Shown in pieces: positions 1-9,451 of a stretch of 22,417 nt of DNA (position 1 is its first letter; each line of letters starts with the position of its first letter). The notes under the pieces were generated by a model. The model saw nothing but the letters and a program-made list of their open reading frames with translations, did no database searches and was not told the DNA's origin. Origin of the DNA: Chara braunii (taxonomy: Eukaryota; Streptophyta; Charophyceae; Charales; Characeae). The stretch covers positions 57,237 through 79,653 of the forward strand of contig BFEA01000078.1 in assembly GCA_003427395.1 (NCBI GenBank). The letters run 5' to 3'. The position numbers and the translations under genes were made by a program.

Positions 1-107
1 TTTGAACTTGTACGACGAGGATGTTGCCATTGAGTGTTTTTTTTGCCGTTTTGAACTTGGAGGACGAGGATGTTACCATTAAGTGTTTTTTTTGTCGTTT
101 TGAACTT
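1..107. repeat. 49-bp tandem repeat, about 2.2 copies
   Basis: The string TTTGAACTT starts at 1, 50 and 99, giving an exact 49-bp period. The two full copies share the core GACGAGGATGTT, then CATTRAGTG, a run of eight or nine Ts, and YCGT. They differ at only a few positions. The array may extend left beyond the window. It has no coding potential that I can see. Confidence 0.85.
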
Positions 108-388
108 AAAGTGTGACCCAGGAGCAAAAAAAACAAAAAAAAAAGTAATTCAGGCCGGGCCCTCACAATTTCCCGGAAAGAGTCTCCCAATGAAATGAAA
201 AAAAACCAGCAAAACAGGGAAACAACAAAGATAAAACCCTTCCTGCCTCGAAACGTTCTGGCCTATTCTCTTTCAGCCTGAGCGTGTTCAAGAATACAGG
301 AAAACCACCTCTTCCTACAACTCCTATTCAAAGAAAAGAGCAAAAGAAAACAAAAAAAAAACTAACCCCAAACTCGGGTGCTATCATA
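108..388. other. No gene seen; probable LINE D 3' tail
   Basis: This stretch holds A-rich runs around 127-145, the LINE 3'-end-like motif at 152-177 on the minus strand, and further A-rich sequence to about 362. I see no reading frame, RNA gene or clear regulatory element. Confidence 0.5.
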
Positions 389-395
389 ACTCCCT

Positions 396-808
396 GAGGG
401 CCTCGCCACACCACTCACGAAAACTCTTTTTCAAGAGTTGCTGCATCGCCACACAGCCTCTTGACACTTGGGGCAGTCAAGAGCTGTCAGAGTGGCTCTT
501 GAAACCCTTTCAAGAGCAGCTCTTGAAAGATGGGAAACCCCAGCGTGCGTTTCCAAGCGTCCTTGAGCGTCCTTGCCCGAACCCTTGAGGGACTTTCGAT
601 TTTCAAGAGTTGTCAGGCCGTTATCCTGACTCCATTCGAAAAAAACAAAGCTGTATGACTGTCGTTTTTCATCCTCTGTCTAACACCACTGCCCTTTCGA
701 GAGTGCTGTGTGGAGAGGGGCCGAAAACTCTTGAAGACCCAACTCTTGAGAACGTCTGACAGCTCTTGAAAAATTTCCCCGTTTCAAAAGTGGTGTGGCG
801 AGGCCCTG
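396..808. mobile_element. hAT-like MITE with TIRs and 8-bp target duplication
   Basis: The left end reads GAGGGCCTCGCCACACCACT (396-415). The right end (789-808) is its reverse complement except at the outermost base. The similarity continues imperfectly inward, with TTTTTCAAGAG on both sides. Flanks are ACTCCCT (389-395) and ACTCCCCT (809-816), consistent with an 8-bp target-site duplication that lost or gained one C. An 8-bp duplication with a C/GAGGG-type terminus fits the hAT superfamily; that assignment is inference. Inside are ten exact copies of TCAAGAG or its complement CTCTTGA: 431, 458, 477, 496, 510, 520, 603, 728, 743 and 763. Such subterminal repeats are typical transposase-binding motifs of hAT elements. 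There is no transposase frame, so the element is non-autonomous. Confidence 0.8.
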
Positions 809-988
809 ACTCCCCTACCCAACCTACCCTACAACCCTGGCTAAAGACGCCAGTTTCAATAGCGGCCTCGGAGCGACTTGAAACATAACCTGTTTCAGCA
901 GACTCCCCATCCATAGGACGCCCCCTCCACTTTCCTGATTCCCCCACAGACTGCCGTCCTACTGCGGACCAACTTAGCAACCGAGTGT

Positions 989-1687
989 TCAGGTTGTATG
1001 AGCATGTAAGAGCCATGGACCCAGAACCGATTGCTCCTGCATATTGATCGCTGCCAACTGATTGCCCAGTCCCCATGTTATCAAGAACCACTGATATTTC
1101 CTCTTGCCCGTTTTTTTGTTCTTAACTCTTCGAGCCCAATCCACCAACACTGCTAACCTGAGTTGAGAACGCACCTCCATTTGCATCTGTTCTGACAAAG
1201 TCACATCCCCTTTGAAAATCTTTGCGTTTCTGGCCAACCACAGCACTCTCAGCAGGATAGCCCTTGCCACCTGAGCGACATAGCCCCATCCCTTCCGAAT
1301 TTTGAGGTTTGTTGGCGTCCGTCCCGTCAAGATCCAGTCATCACTCCACTCCATGACATTGTTAGCTTCTTCCAGTGCTGCCTCCACCACGACCACAGGC
1401 CCTGTGCCACGGGGCATTCCAGTTGCAGATGACGAAGTGTTTCTTCCGCCCCCTGGCACTGTACACACAGTGTATCCACCGCCATTTTCCTTTTCAAAAG
1501 CCAAGAGGCAGTAGGGACCATCCGGAGAGAGATCATCCATGGAAAGCCTGCATGCTTTAGTGATGGTAATATCTGTACCTGTTCCCAGATAGAGTGCAGA
1601 TGACTGGGTTTCGGATTGTCGGCAATGTTCAGAACTTCCTGCAAAAGTTGCCACTTTCGAGAGTGGTCGAAGGCACCTCCGATTTTG
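989..1687 (-). pseudogene. LINE D ORF2 C-terminal fragment with zf-RVT domain
   Basis: The minus strand encodes the last part of a LINE ORF2 protein, the reverse-transcriptase polyprotein used for target-primed reverse transcription. The zinc-binding domain is seen as CVQC, eight residues, H, four residues, C (C-x2-C-x8-H-x4-C, intact), followed by the usual tryptophan-rich stretch (LWSWWRQHW). A frameshift near 1340-1365 moves the frame; downstream comes a segment with GWGYVAQVARAILL and LWLARNAKIFKGD, which is matched by the + strand fragment at 1964-2146. The closing part (KYQWFLITWGLGNQLAAIN) aligns with the end of LINE C ORF2. The upstream RT domain is absent because the copy is cut at the poly(A) tract of a neighbouring element. 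The terminal stop is near 989. Confidence 0.8.
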
Positions 1688-1691
<4 letters not shown>

Positions 1692-1734
<43 letters not shown>

Positions 1735-1950
1735 CCGGAAAGCGTATACAACTTTATTGCAACAACTTTTGGGACGAGGCCGGGGACCTCACAATTCAAC
1801 CCGGAGTTATCCAGGCAGCCTCAGCCAGTTTCTCTTCCGAGCCAAGCTCGGTAACCAAAACTAACTGCTCCATTTATCTCAGTCTATCTGCTGGAAACCC
1901 GGTCCAGCATCCCAACTTCAAACACTTTCCAAAAAGTAAAGCATCGAAGC
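1692..1950 (-). mobile_element. LINE E: LINE 3' UTR with 43-base poly(A), minus strand
   Basis: Positions 1692-1734 are an uninterrupted run of 43 T, i.e. a poly(A) tail on the minus strand. Just upstream on that strand, 1776-1819 matches the 3'-UTR signature of LINE C (15066-15109) at 41 of 44 positions, including GATAACTCCGGGTTGAATTG. This is therefore the 3' end of a LINE copy. The long pure tail suggests it is younger than its neighbours. The 5' limit near 1950 is where sequence in the opposite orientation begins (ORF2 fragment on + at 1964). Confidence 0.8.
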
Positions 1951-1963
1951 ACTGAGTAAAAAG

Positions 1964-2146
1964 GTGAGCTTATCTGACGAAAACGGGCACATGCCGGAAA
2001 GGGGATTCAAGTACACAGAGGGATGGGGTGACGTTGCACTGGTCTGGAAAGGGGTCATCATGCATCAAATTTGGAAGGCAAGAAACGCAAAAGTCTTTAG
2101 AAATGAAAAAGTCGTAGAGAGGCGCTTAGCGGTATTGCTGCGCTAA
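1964..2146 (+). pseudogene. LINE F: ORF2 C-terminal fragment, inverted relative to LINE E
   Basis: The + strand encodes GWGDVALVWKGVIMHQIW followed by KARNAKVFRNEK. This is homologous to LINE D's GWGYVAQVARAILL...LWLARNAKIFKGD, the segment C-terminal to the zinc domain. The frame stops at 2146 after about 60 codons. It lies head-to-head with the LINE E 3' UTR, the arrangement produced by twin priming, so E and F may be one insertion. It is far too short to be functional. Confidence 0.65.
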
Positions 2147-2600
2147 TTTCGGGATGCGCGCTTTTCGGAGACGAAAAGGGGAACTCCGAGACCGGTCGCG
2201 GGAGATAGCCATCGCCGACGTCAGCTCGGTACCCTCGGTAATCCCGAGAGGTACGATGAGGTGACCTAGTCTACACCGTAACGCTTTACAGCGAAGGACC
2301 CGGGAAAGATACCAGGGTCGGACGGGACCCCTCCGCCTGACCACTGTTGTCACGCTATGCTGCAAATGAGTACGGAATCACCTGCTATCAAGTCAGGGAC
2401 ATCATGAGCTCGGCAGACATCAAGGCAAGAAGGGAAGCAGGTCAAATGCAGGTATAATTCTCGGCCCCTATCCCATGACTACTCGGATGTGCAAGGGAAT
2501 AGCTGTACTTGTCCCTACAAAGGGAAGCTTCGGAGTAAGTACCTTTATTTAGTAGTGAATTGTGCACGATAGATAGAATTAATTCTTTTCTTTTTTTGAC
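2147..2600. other. No gene seen; possible 5' leader of the next LINE
   Basis: About 450 bases, GC-rich to 2480 and AT-richer near 2530-2600, lie directly before LINE ORF1. Short frames on either strand show nothing recognisable. A LINE 5' UTR is likely from position alone; no promoter motif is convincing. Confidence 0.4.
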
Positions 2601-4990
2601 ATGATGGCAGCCGAAAGGCCGGCCTCATCCATTGCCCCAGAGGGAACGGAACGAATCCGGGAAATTGTCGTGAAATGTTACTTGGATGGTATTCTACCGC
2701 AGCGCCTGGCCCCCTCTATAGTGGAGGAGGGAGAGGATTACCATAAAGTAACAGTCAATCAGGATCTCTACAAAATTCAAGCAGATTGGCTCCGTGAACA
2801 TGCCGTCACTATATTATTTGGGGACGACTCTTCGGTGACCCCCACAACGTTAAAAAACGACTCGTGAGGGTTTACGAAAACGGTTGGGCAACCGCACAGC
2901 AATTAGCCACTCCAGCGAAACAGGGACTATTCCACAACGAAGGTGGAAATCTCATCACATACTTTGCCCCGTCAAAGGCTGTATCGGACTGGATGCTGCG
3001 GGTTGGCGGGTTGGCCATACGGAAATTGAGTTGGACAATGTTCACCACAAAGTTCAATTCAGACCTTGGATGAATGAACAGGAACTTTGGGAATGGAGAG
3101 AAGTCTCTAAATTTCGCTTTTTTTGGATTCGAGTTCAGCAAGTTCCGATCGGCGTCCTGCCGCTCGTTCCAGGAGTGGTTCGCGATGTGTATGGCAGTGA
3201 AATAATAAAAGAACACCCTGTATTTAAAGACAAATTATCCCCGAATCTGCTAAATGAACGTTTTGACTTGGAATCAGCAGCGAGACTCTGGTACAGAAGT
3301 ACCTGGTAATCGATCTGGGCAAGGACGGGTATGTCAAACTCGAAGTAGTCACCGCAGATACGCCATGGTGCCCTCGCTGCAGACGACACTTTCATTCGGA
3401 GGATGACGAATCGTGCCCCTGCCATGGAAAGAAGTCTTATGTTGAGGCAGTTGTTCCTAAGGGGGGAGGCAAGGAGGCTGAAAAAAACAAGACAAACAAG
3501 GAAGAGGAAGACCTAACTCGGAAGGGAAGGTTGAAAAGGGGAGGAATGGATCAGGAGAAGAAGGCAGAGGAAACGAGTCAAAACACAGAGAAAGAGAAGG
3601 TTGATGAAGGGAAAGAGGATATTGGAAAGGAGGTGGAAAAGGGAATGAGGGAGAAGGGGGAAGAACAGGAGAAGGACAAGAGGGAGGTGGAGGGGACTCA
3701 GAAGAAAGGAGAAAAGGGAGGACTGAGTAAGGAAAGAGAGAAACTCGCCGAATCTGCTAAAAAGAGTACTGAGGGGAAAGGGAAGAAGGGGAGACGCAGG
3801 GGAACGGGTAAGAGAGTAGGAAAGGACCCAGAAGGGTACTCTGAAATGGAAAGGTCATCCTCTGATAACGATTCTGAGGAAGAAGGGGATGAGAAGGAGG
3901 GGACCCTTAGGAACTGGATGGAGGAAGACCGTCCTCCCCTTCCAAGAGAAAAACGGAACGAATAGAACCTGCGTTGGAGTCCGATGAAGAAATTGATCCA
4001 GGATTTCTAATCCAGGGGAACGAAATCATGTTACACAAGGGTGGCAGCCTGGGGGGGCAGTCCCCCCTCCTCCTCGATGCCTCCCCCTCAGAAGGGGAAA
4101 CAGAGGAGGAGGGTAGGGGATTACTCAGCCAGTTTAGTGGTTACTCAGATCAGGAAGCGACCAGATATGAGAATGATATGTATGCCTCGTCTCAGGACGA
4201 GCGAGCAGATGACTCGGATCTGGGGGTGTCAACCTTGTACCGACTCAAAGAGGTGAAACCAGACGAACAGTCACCGCAGAAAGCATCAGACTCAGACCAG
4301 GAAGATTTCCACTTTGTGGGCAGTCAGTCTGGAGTGTCAAGGGGAGGTTTGGGTTCATCCCTGAGGGGGAAGCTTTCTTCCCCCCTCCCCTAGCAGAACC
4401 CTCAGAGAAGGGTAAGGCTATAAAGTCTCTATCTGTGAGACAGTCACTAAAATTCGCTGCCCCAATGACAACCCTGTCTCGACAGGACAAGTCACGAGGC
4501 CCACCTAAAGAGATGCTCATTCCCCTACTGCTAACTGCTACATCTCAAGGAATGATGCTTCTCACGAAAAAGAGCAGTGATGAAGCACTTTCCCTCCCTG
4601 CAGTGGATGCAAAGGATATAGGGTCCACACCAGGGTGGACTCCGGAAGTCAAGAAACAGATCCTACTGGATCACTGCGCTTGTAGGATGCTTTCAACGCC
4701 AAAAAAAGGAAGACATGTGGCTATTGATACAAGAGGAGTGAAATCAATCTTGCACATTGCCTGTTTTAAGCTGCAAGCGATTGCGGAGGAAATGATATTG
4801 GTTTCCCCTGGCTCGTCTGCTGGACTCCAACTCAGACTCCTAAGGCTTGAGAGAGATTACTCTCCCAGGGGGTCTGTCAACCCAGGATGTGGCCTATTGG
4901 CTGTTCCATGTGGATGCTGCCGACGCCCTCTCTTCGGAGGGGGTTTTGGCAGAAATGAGGCAATGCGAAATTGAAACCCCATCGCTGTAG
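2601..4990 (+). pseudogene. LINE ORF1: nucleic-acid-binding protein, frameshifted
   Basis: ORF1 proteins of plant LINEs bind the element RNA. The start chosen is ATG 2601 (a second ATG follows at once). The N-terminal part (2601-3290) is spread over three frames, with shifts near 2860, about 3020 and 3285; it contains PSKAVSDWMLRVGG and FFWIRVQQVPIGVLPL, which resembles the DUF4283-type region. A zinc knuckle follows at 3369-3425 (CPRC, four residues, H, six residues, C). Next is a lysine/glutamate-rich stretch (about 3480-3950), a shift near 3940-3960, and an Asp/Glu/Ser-rich stretch (to about 4390). The last block (4435-4990) includes WTPEVKKQILLDHCACRML. After a shift in the G run near 4870 it reads VAYWLFHVDAADALSSEGVL and ends at TAG 4988-4990. 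At least five frameshifts make it non-functional as sequenced. Confidence 0.75.
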
Positions 4991-5084
4991 GCTGGGAACA
5001 CCCCCCCCCCCTCCCAAAGGGAGGGGTGCAACTCTGAAGCAAGGGCAGAAAAGCCGCATCCAAAATCCACATGGCAGAGGGTCA
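4991..5084 (+). other. Spacer after ORF1 with C-tract hairpin
   Basis: This short stretch holds a run of 11 Cs (5001-5011) leading into a perfect hairpin with an 8-bp stem, CCCCTCCC (5008-5015), an AAA loop, and GGGAGGGG (5019-5026). It separates the ORF1 stop from the inverted ORF2 block. If the TAG at 4988 were read through, the same frame would stay open across it. Confidence 0.5.
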
Positions 5085-6138
5085 GGAGAGACAGTACCCC
5101 TTGGCTTACCACTTCCCCCATGTCCCCTGTACGCCAGACCTCATTGTGATATTCCATGAGGTCCGTGTTCAAAAAATCCCACGTAGATTCCCAGAACTCT
5201 TTTGGCAGCCCGTCCAGTCCAGGGGTTTTATCCTCCTTCATCTGTAGGAGGGCTGCCCATTTCTGGTCCTTGGTCAGGGGGGGCTCTAGCTGCTCCCTTT
5301 GTTCAAGGGAGAGGAACCTGTCAACGGGCTGTAGGAAATCCTCTATCTGCCTTTGGCGAGTCTCTGCGTCAGTGGGAAGGATATGGGTTGCGAAGAGGTC
5401 CTTGAAGAAGTCCCGTGCAATTTTAACGCAGCCCGCTGTTGTGGTGATAGGGTGAGCGTCGGGCCCGTCGGGTCCATACAGAGCTTCTACCACCGTTCGC
5501 TTGGCTCTGGCCCTGGCCAAGCCGAAAATCCGTGTGTCCATTGATCCTTCGGTAGTATACTGTGAAAGCTTTCCACGAATACGGGCTCCTTGCCAACGAT
5601 ATTGTGCTTGTTGGAGTAGTTGGGCTTTAACTGTCTGGATGGTCTGCACGTGATTTTCCGGGTTATGTGGTATTGGCTGTTGTTCTAGCTCTTGGAGTTG
5701 GTGTAAGAGGTCTATTTCATGTTGATTGCGCCGTTATGCTAAAAGCTTAGAAAATTCATTGCATTTTTTGGCTAGAAAAAACAGACCATTGTTGAACCAT
5801 GTCAGGGTGGAGTCCATTTCCGGGTAACGATCCTTCCAATATACCCATACTTGGGACAAGTATTGTTTAAAGGATTTAAGACGGAGCAGGGAGGTATTCA
5901 GCTTTAAAAATCCAGGTCCTTGGTCCGGCCTTTTCCGAAAGGTCAAAACCATCATGCACATCTTGTGATCTAGCCCTGGATGGGGGCTGGAGGGGAGAAT
6001 TGTTGCGAGTGTTAGACTCCCTGCTAGATCTTCTAAAATGAGAATCAAGTCAATTCTCGACTTGGATAGTCTAGCTGGGTCATTGTTCTTGATGCATGTG
6101 AAAGTCCGCTCTGTAGGGAAAGAGCGGCGAAATGCGTC
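5085..6138 (-). pseudogene. Inverted LINE ORF2 block: endonuclease end, linker, RT start
   Basis: Read on the minus strand, the block begins at about 6138 with FRRSFPTERTFT, then the endonuclease motifs SRIDLIL and GLDHKM (the C-terminal RID and DH catalytic-site elements). A long helical linker follows (RIRGKLSQYTTEGSMDTRIF, ALYGPDGPDAHP, QREQLEPPLTKDQKW), then the first RT block MKEDKTPGLDGLPKEFWE, ending near 5085 at VVSQGVLSLL. The frame is continuous for about 1,050 bases apart from one TAA at 5734-5736, which a CAA-to-TAA change would explain. The first half of the endonuclease is absent. It is flanked on both sides by + strand LINE sequence, and the junction with the RT at about 6138/6139 is abrupt. 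Confidence 0.8.
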
Positions 6139-8703
6139 GTATAAAATGTTGTCTAAAGCACTTGCGAACATAATGATCCCGGTCTTGGAGAAAGTGATCC
6201 ACCCGTCTCAAACAGGCTTCATGCAGCACCGACAAATACAGGAAAATATTTTGTTAGTCAACGAGGTGTTGCAACTGTCTCGACAATCCAAGCAAAACGC
6301 AGCCCTCATTTTTACTGATTTTGAGAAAGCCTATGATCATGTAGACTTGCTCTTTCTTGACAAATGTCTAGAAAGAATGAACTTCGGGACTACTTTCCGC
6401 AGGTGGATTCCGTATTCTCCACCAAAACGCCTCTACCAGGGTACAAATAAATGGAACTCTGCCCCCCCCTATTAAACTAGAACGATCTGTGCGTCAGGGG
6501 GACCCCATCGCACCTTTCCTCTTCCTCATTATTATGGAGGCCTTATCGGCCAACCTCCGGACTAATAAGGACATCACGAAAATCCGCATTTCACGAATTC
6601 CGGAGGAGGCAGTCCCGGTATGTTCGTTATTTGCGGATGACCTCACCATCATGATGGAGGCCACACAGGAGAACATGAAAGAGATTCAGAGCTTAATGGA
6701 TAGATTTGCACAGGTCTCCGACATGAAAGTGAATTGGGGAAGCAAAACACAAGGGTGGTGGATTCACTATCAAGGAGGCCGTCCGCCGGACTCCCCCAAT
6801 TAGCACTGGCTCCCCTTGCAGGCTCCTGTTCGAGTTCTGGGGGTATCACTGACTGCCCAGGGCTGCCCCCCCACTAACGATGAATGGATCCCAGCACCGG
6901 CCCTAGCTAAGTTGTCCAATTGGCACAACAAGCACACCTCCATCCTGGGTCGGGCACTGGCGATCAACAACGTGGTATTTGCATACCTATGGTATAAGTC
7001 GGTGCTCAAGCCTCTGAGCAGAACAACCTCGCACTTGCTCAGGTCCAGGGCGGCAGCCTTTCTATGGAGAGGGGACGACGAACGCACCAATATCATTAGT
7101 AGGGTGGCATGGGAATCGATCATCCAACCAAAACGGGTGGGTGGTCTCGGCATCATTGATCCCACGATACAAGTGCAGGCCCTTCGCCTTAAATGGCTTA
7201 AGACATTGATTTTCTCTTTGGCTAGCCCCTGGAGGGCTCTAGCCCTGGAGCACCGCCTTGCCCCACCCGCCCCGCTAGAGGTGGATCCTCTCACGTGGCT
7301 GGAGGACCGCTATTGGACGATCCCGTGAACGATCTGCGGCCAAACCGTGGACCAGTTCTGGCCATCGCTTTTGAAAAGTTGGAGAGCACTCCCATCCCAG
7401 AGAAACAGAGACCTGAGCGATGGAAGGAAGTGTATCGACAACCATTTTTTGGTAATCGTGGATTATGCCCTGTCGGGGGCAGGTTTTAATTAGTTCTGCA
7501 GCCCCATGGAAGGGATGGGTAAAACACGGAATTCTGCGTATTGGCCATTTATGGGACCAAGGGAGGAAGGACTAGAAAATGGCAACACAGCTGCAGGACG
7601 TCCTTCGGTACTGCCATCACACAGAAAGGCACCTGGAAACGATCATAGAAGCAATCCCATTAGCCTGGCACATGATTCTTAAGCGCGGTCCCACCCTAGA
7701 GGGAGGGGATTGGGTGGCCTTGATAGGGGATACGACACGGATAGGTCAGATTCATATGGTGCGCACAACAGATGTGTTGGTGGAGTTTCATGCTATCAGG
7801 CCAAGGGGGAGGTTACATGGTTCCCAAAACCCCTGGGAGTGGAGGGAGAAAGCCGAGGTGCTCCGAGTACACGTACTAGGGGAAGGACAGGAGTCCATGG
7901 CCTTTATGCCCCATACACCAATACACGAGTTGCCGTTCGACCCCGACAAATGGCAATGGCAGACGGCCAGGACGGCACCGGCGGCGGTCGGTAAAACATT
8001 CCACCTTAACTCACTATCAGTCAAATCCATGTATAGGATGCTTAGACCAAAAAAGGCTCTAAGAGACCTCATAAATGACAGATGGGCCAAACATTTGAAT
8101 GTGGACCGGACCCTTCTCGCGCCCATCAGGTGGTTCAACGAAAGTAAGGCCAGACCAGCAGAAATCACATCTTTGCAATGGCAGATCGCCCACCGCTGCC
8201 TACCGACCAATGCTTGGCTGATTGACCACACCTATCTGGAGCAAAAAGGGAAAGCACACCCATGGTGTCACCCGTGCCTGACTGCCTTCCCCACTCAAAA
8301 AAGAAATGAAACCATTGAACACATTTTTATGCAACGCCCGGTGGTTGTGCTGACATGGCGGTGGTGGGACCGCATATGGAGGAAAACGACCCACGATATC
8401 CCCTGGCCATGGTCGTGGCAATCCATACTAGCAGGCCACTGCCCAGCAATGGAAAATGCCACCACATTTGTGAGTAATCTATACAGCCTGGGTCGACGCT
8501 CTGTCTTGTGGGCACTGTGGTGGCAGCGCTGCCTTTTGGTTTTAGAAGAGGTAAGGATTGAAGGCCCAAAATTGAAAAGTCAAATAAAGGATAACGTGCA
8601 GATGGAGCTAATGCGCAGATGGGGTGACCTCAAGCCACAACTAGATATTTTTAAGGAAGACAGACATATTAAGAAAGGGATCAGAAAAATTTGTACGGAT
8701 TGA
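6139..8703 (+). pseudogene. LINE ORF2: reverse transcriptase to zf-RVT domain, broken
   Basis: This part starts at KMLSKALANIMIPVLEKVI (RT block 2). RT motif A is TDFEKAYDHV near 6316, motif B is RSVRQGDPIAPFLF near 6486-6525, and motif C is LFADDLTIMM at 6627-6656, so the catalytic aspartates are present. Past the thumb come AWESI and VGGLGIIDP, the usual post-RT conserved block. Defects are a one-base insertion near 6409, TAG at 6801, TGA/frameshift near 7320, a shift near 7489 and TAG at 7573. From 7579 a clean frame runs to TGA 8701-8703. It contains the zinc domain CHPC, 14 residues, H, four residues, then Arg (CGC 8335-8337) where Cys is expected. Losing that ligand should damage the finger. 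Confidence 0.8.
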
Positions 8704-9424
8704 CTGGGCGGGGAACGAGGGGGATGGATGGCACGGGTTGAGTGGTCAGGGTGCGGTGCAGCTACGACGAGTCAAGGAATTGTGAGAGATTATAGACTGG
8801 TTTTTAATGACTGGACCCACAATGACCCGACCTTTCCATTGAGACCCCCATCTGATTTCCCAGATCCATTCCCCCCCCACCCCCTTTCCCTGGTCGAAAT
8901 ATTTGCTTGACCAAGGCTGCAACAGCACAGCAACGGTACAACCAGCCAAGATACGATCAAGACAATGTCAAGACAATGTTAAGAAAAGTTGTCCGCAGGC
9001 TTCCCCGGTGCCCCCCGGATGAGGCTTGTAGAATGCTTTTTCGGTTTCTCAACTGCCCAAGCTACTCTGGATGAAGAATGGGTAGAGCCAGCTTCTGTGA
9101 CAGTTGCCGCCTGTTGAAAAGAGCAACGTTAGTCAAAAAAGTATCAGTCCTTGAAGGTCTATCTGGCGCCCTCTTTGGGAGGGTGAAGAGATACTGAAGA
9201 GATACTACAGAGTTGGCCTGCTCAGTTAATCCCCTGAGGTATAGGGCAATCAATGCTGGCAGGCAACACAGTCACTATCCTCTTGGTCTTCCAGTCATAC
9301 TATCAATTGTATCAAGGGACGCTGGACCAGTTTTCCAGCAGGTGACGCTCCCCACCAATAGATGGAGCCTCTCCCCAGGTGTTAGTGGTGACTGCTTTTA
9401 TCAGCCGCACTAACACTGGAGGGG
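8704..9424. other. No confident gene; inter-LINE sequence
   Basis: These 720 bases lie between the LINE B stop and the LINE C endonuclease. I see no poly(A), no copy of the LINE 3'-UTR signature, and only short frames. Part may be LINE B 3' UTR and part the LINE C ORF1 end or leader. The + strand at 9018-9041 could encode DEACRMLF, faintly like CACRML in ORF1, but this is too weak to call. Confidence 0.35.
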
Positions 9425-9451
9425 GTGTTTTTCAAAACAAAAAAAAAGGAC

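Larger units (their letters stand above)
150..1688 (-). mobile_element. LINE D: 3' part of an L1-type LINE, minus strand
   Basis: The minus strand carries the C-terminal end of a LINE ORF2 (989-1687) followed by a long non-coding tail. At 152-177 the minus strand reads TCCGGGAAATTGTGAGGGCC, which resembles the 3'-UTR signature of two other LINE copies in this window (1776-1819 and 15066-15109), so the 3' end is probably near 150. No poly(A) follows it; the minus strand there is T-rich. The element is split by a MITE (396-808). On its upstream side it abuts the poly(A) of another LINE copy at 1692-1734. The exact ends are uncertain. Confidence 0.6.
2601..8703 (+). mobile_element. LINE A/B: decayed L1-type LINE with internal inversion
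   Basis: The + strand carries ORF1 (2601-4990) and the main RT-to-zinc-domain part of ORF2 (6139-8703). Between them, 5085-6138 encodes the second half of the endonuclease, the linker and the first RT block on the minus strand. If the block is flipped back, its end (VVSQGVLSLL, near 5090) falls about 20 residues short of the + RT at 6139, so the inverted block and the RT probably come from one element. The N-terminal half of the endonuclease is missing. Whether ORF1 belongs to the same insertion or to an older copy is unresolved. I could not identify the 3' end or poly(A) after 8703. Confidence 0.75.

Noticed and set aside
124-145. A-rich run as a + strand poly(A) tail
   Set aside because: The adjacent LINE signature at 152-177 is on the minus strand, so an A-run on + is in the wrong orientation for its tail.
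669-1091. A 140-codon minus-strand frame
   Set aside because: It straddles the MITE right end and the LINE D tail in a frame different from ORF2; a chance opening.
8920-9425. LINE C as the continuation of LINE A after insertion of LINE B
   Set aside because: No target duplication was found, and ORF1 of LINE A is already complete to its stop at 4990, so an interrupted ORF1 resuming here is not supported.
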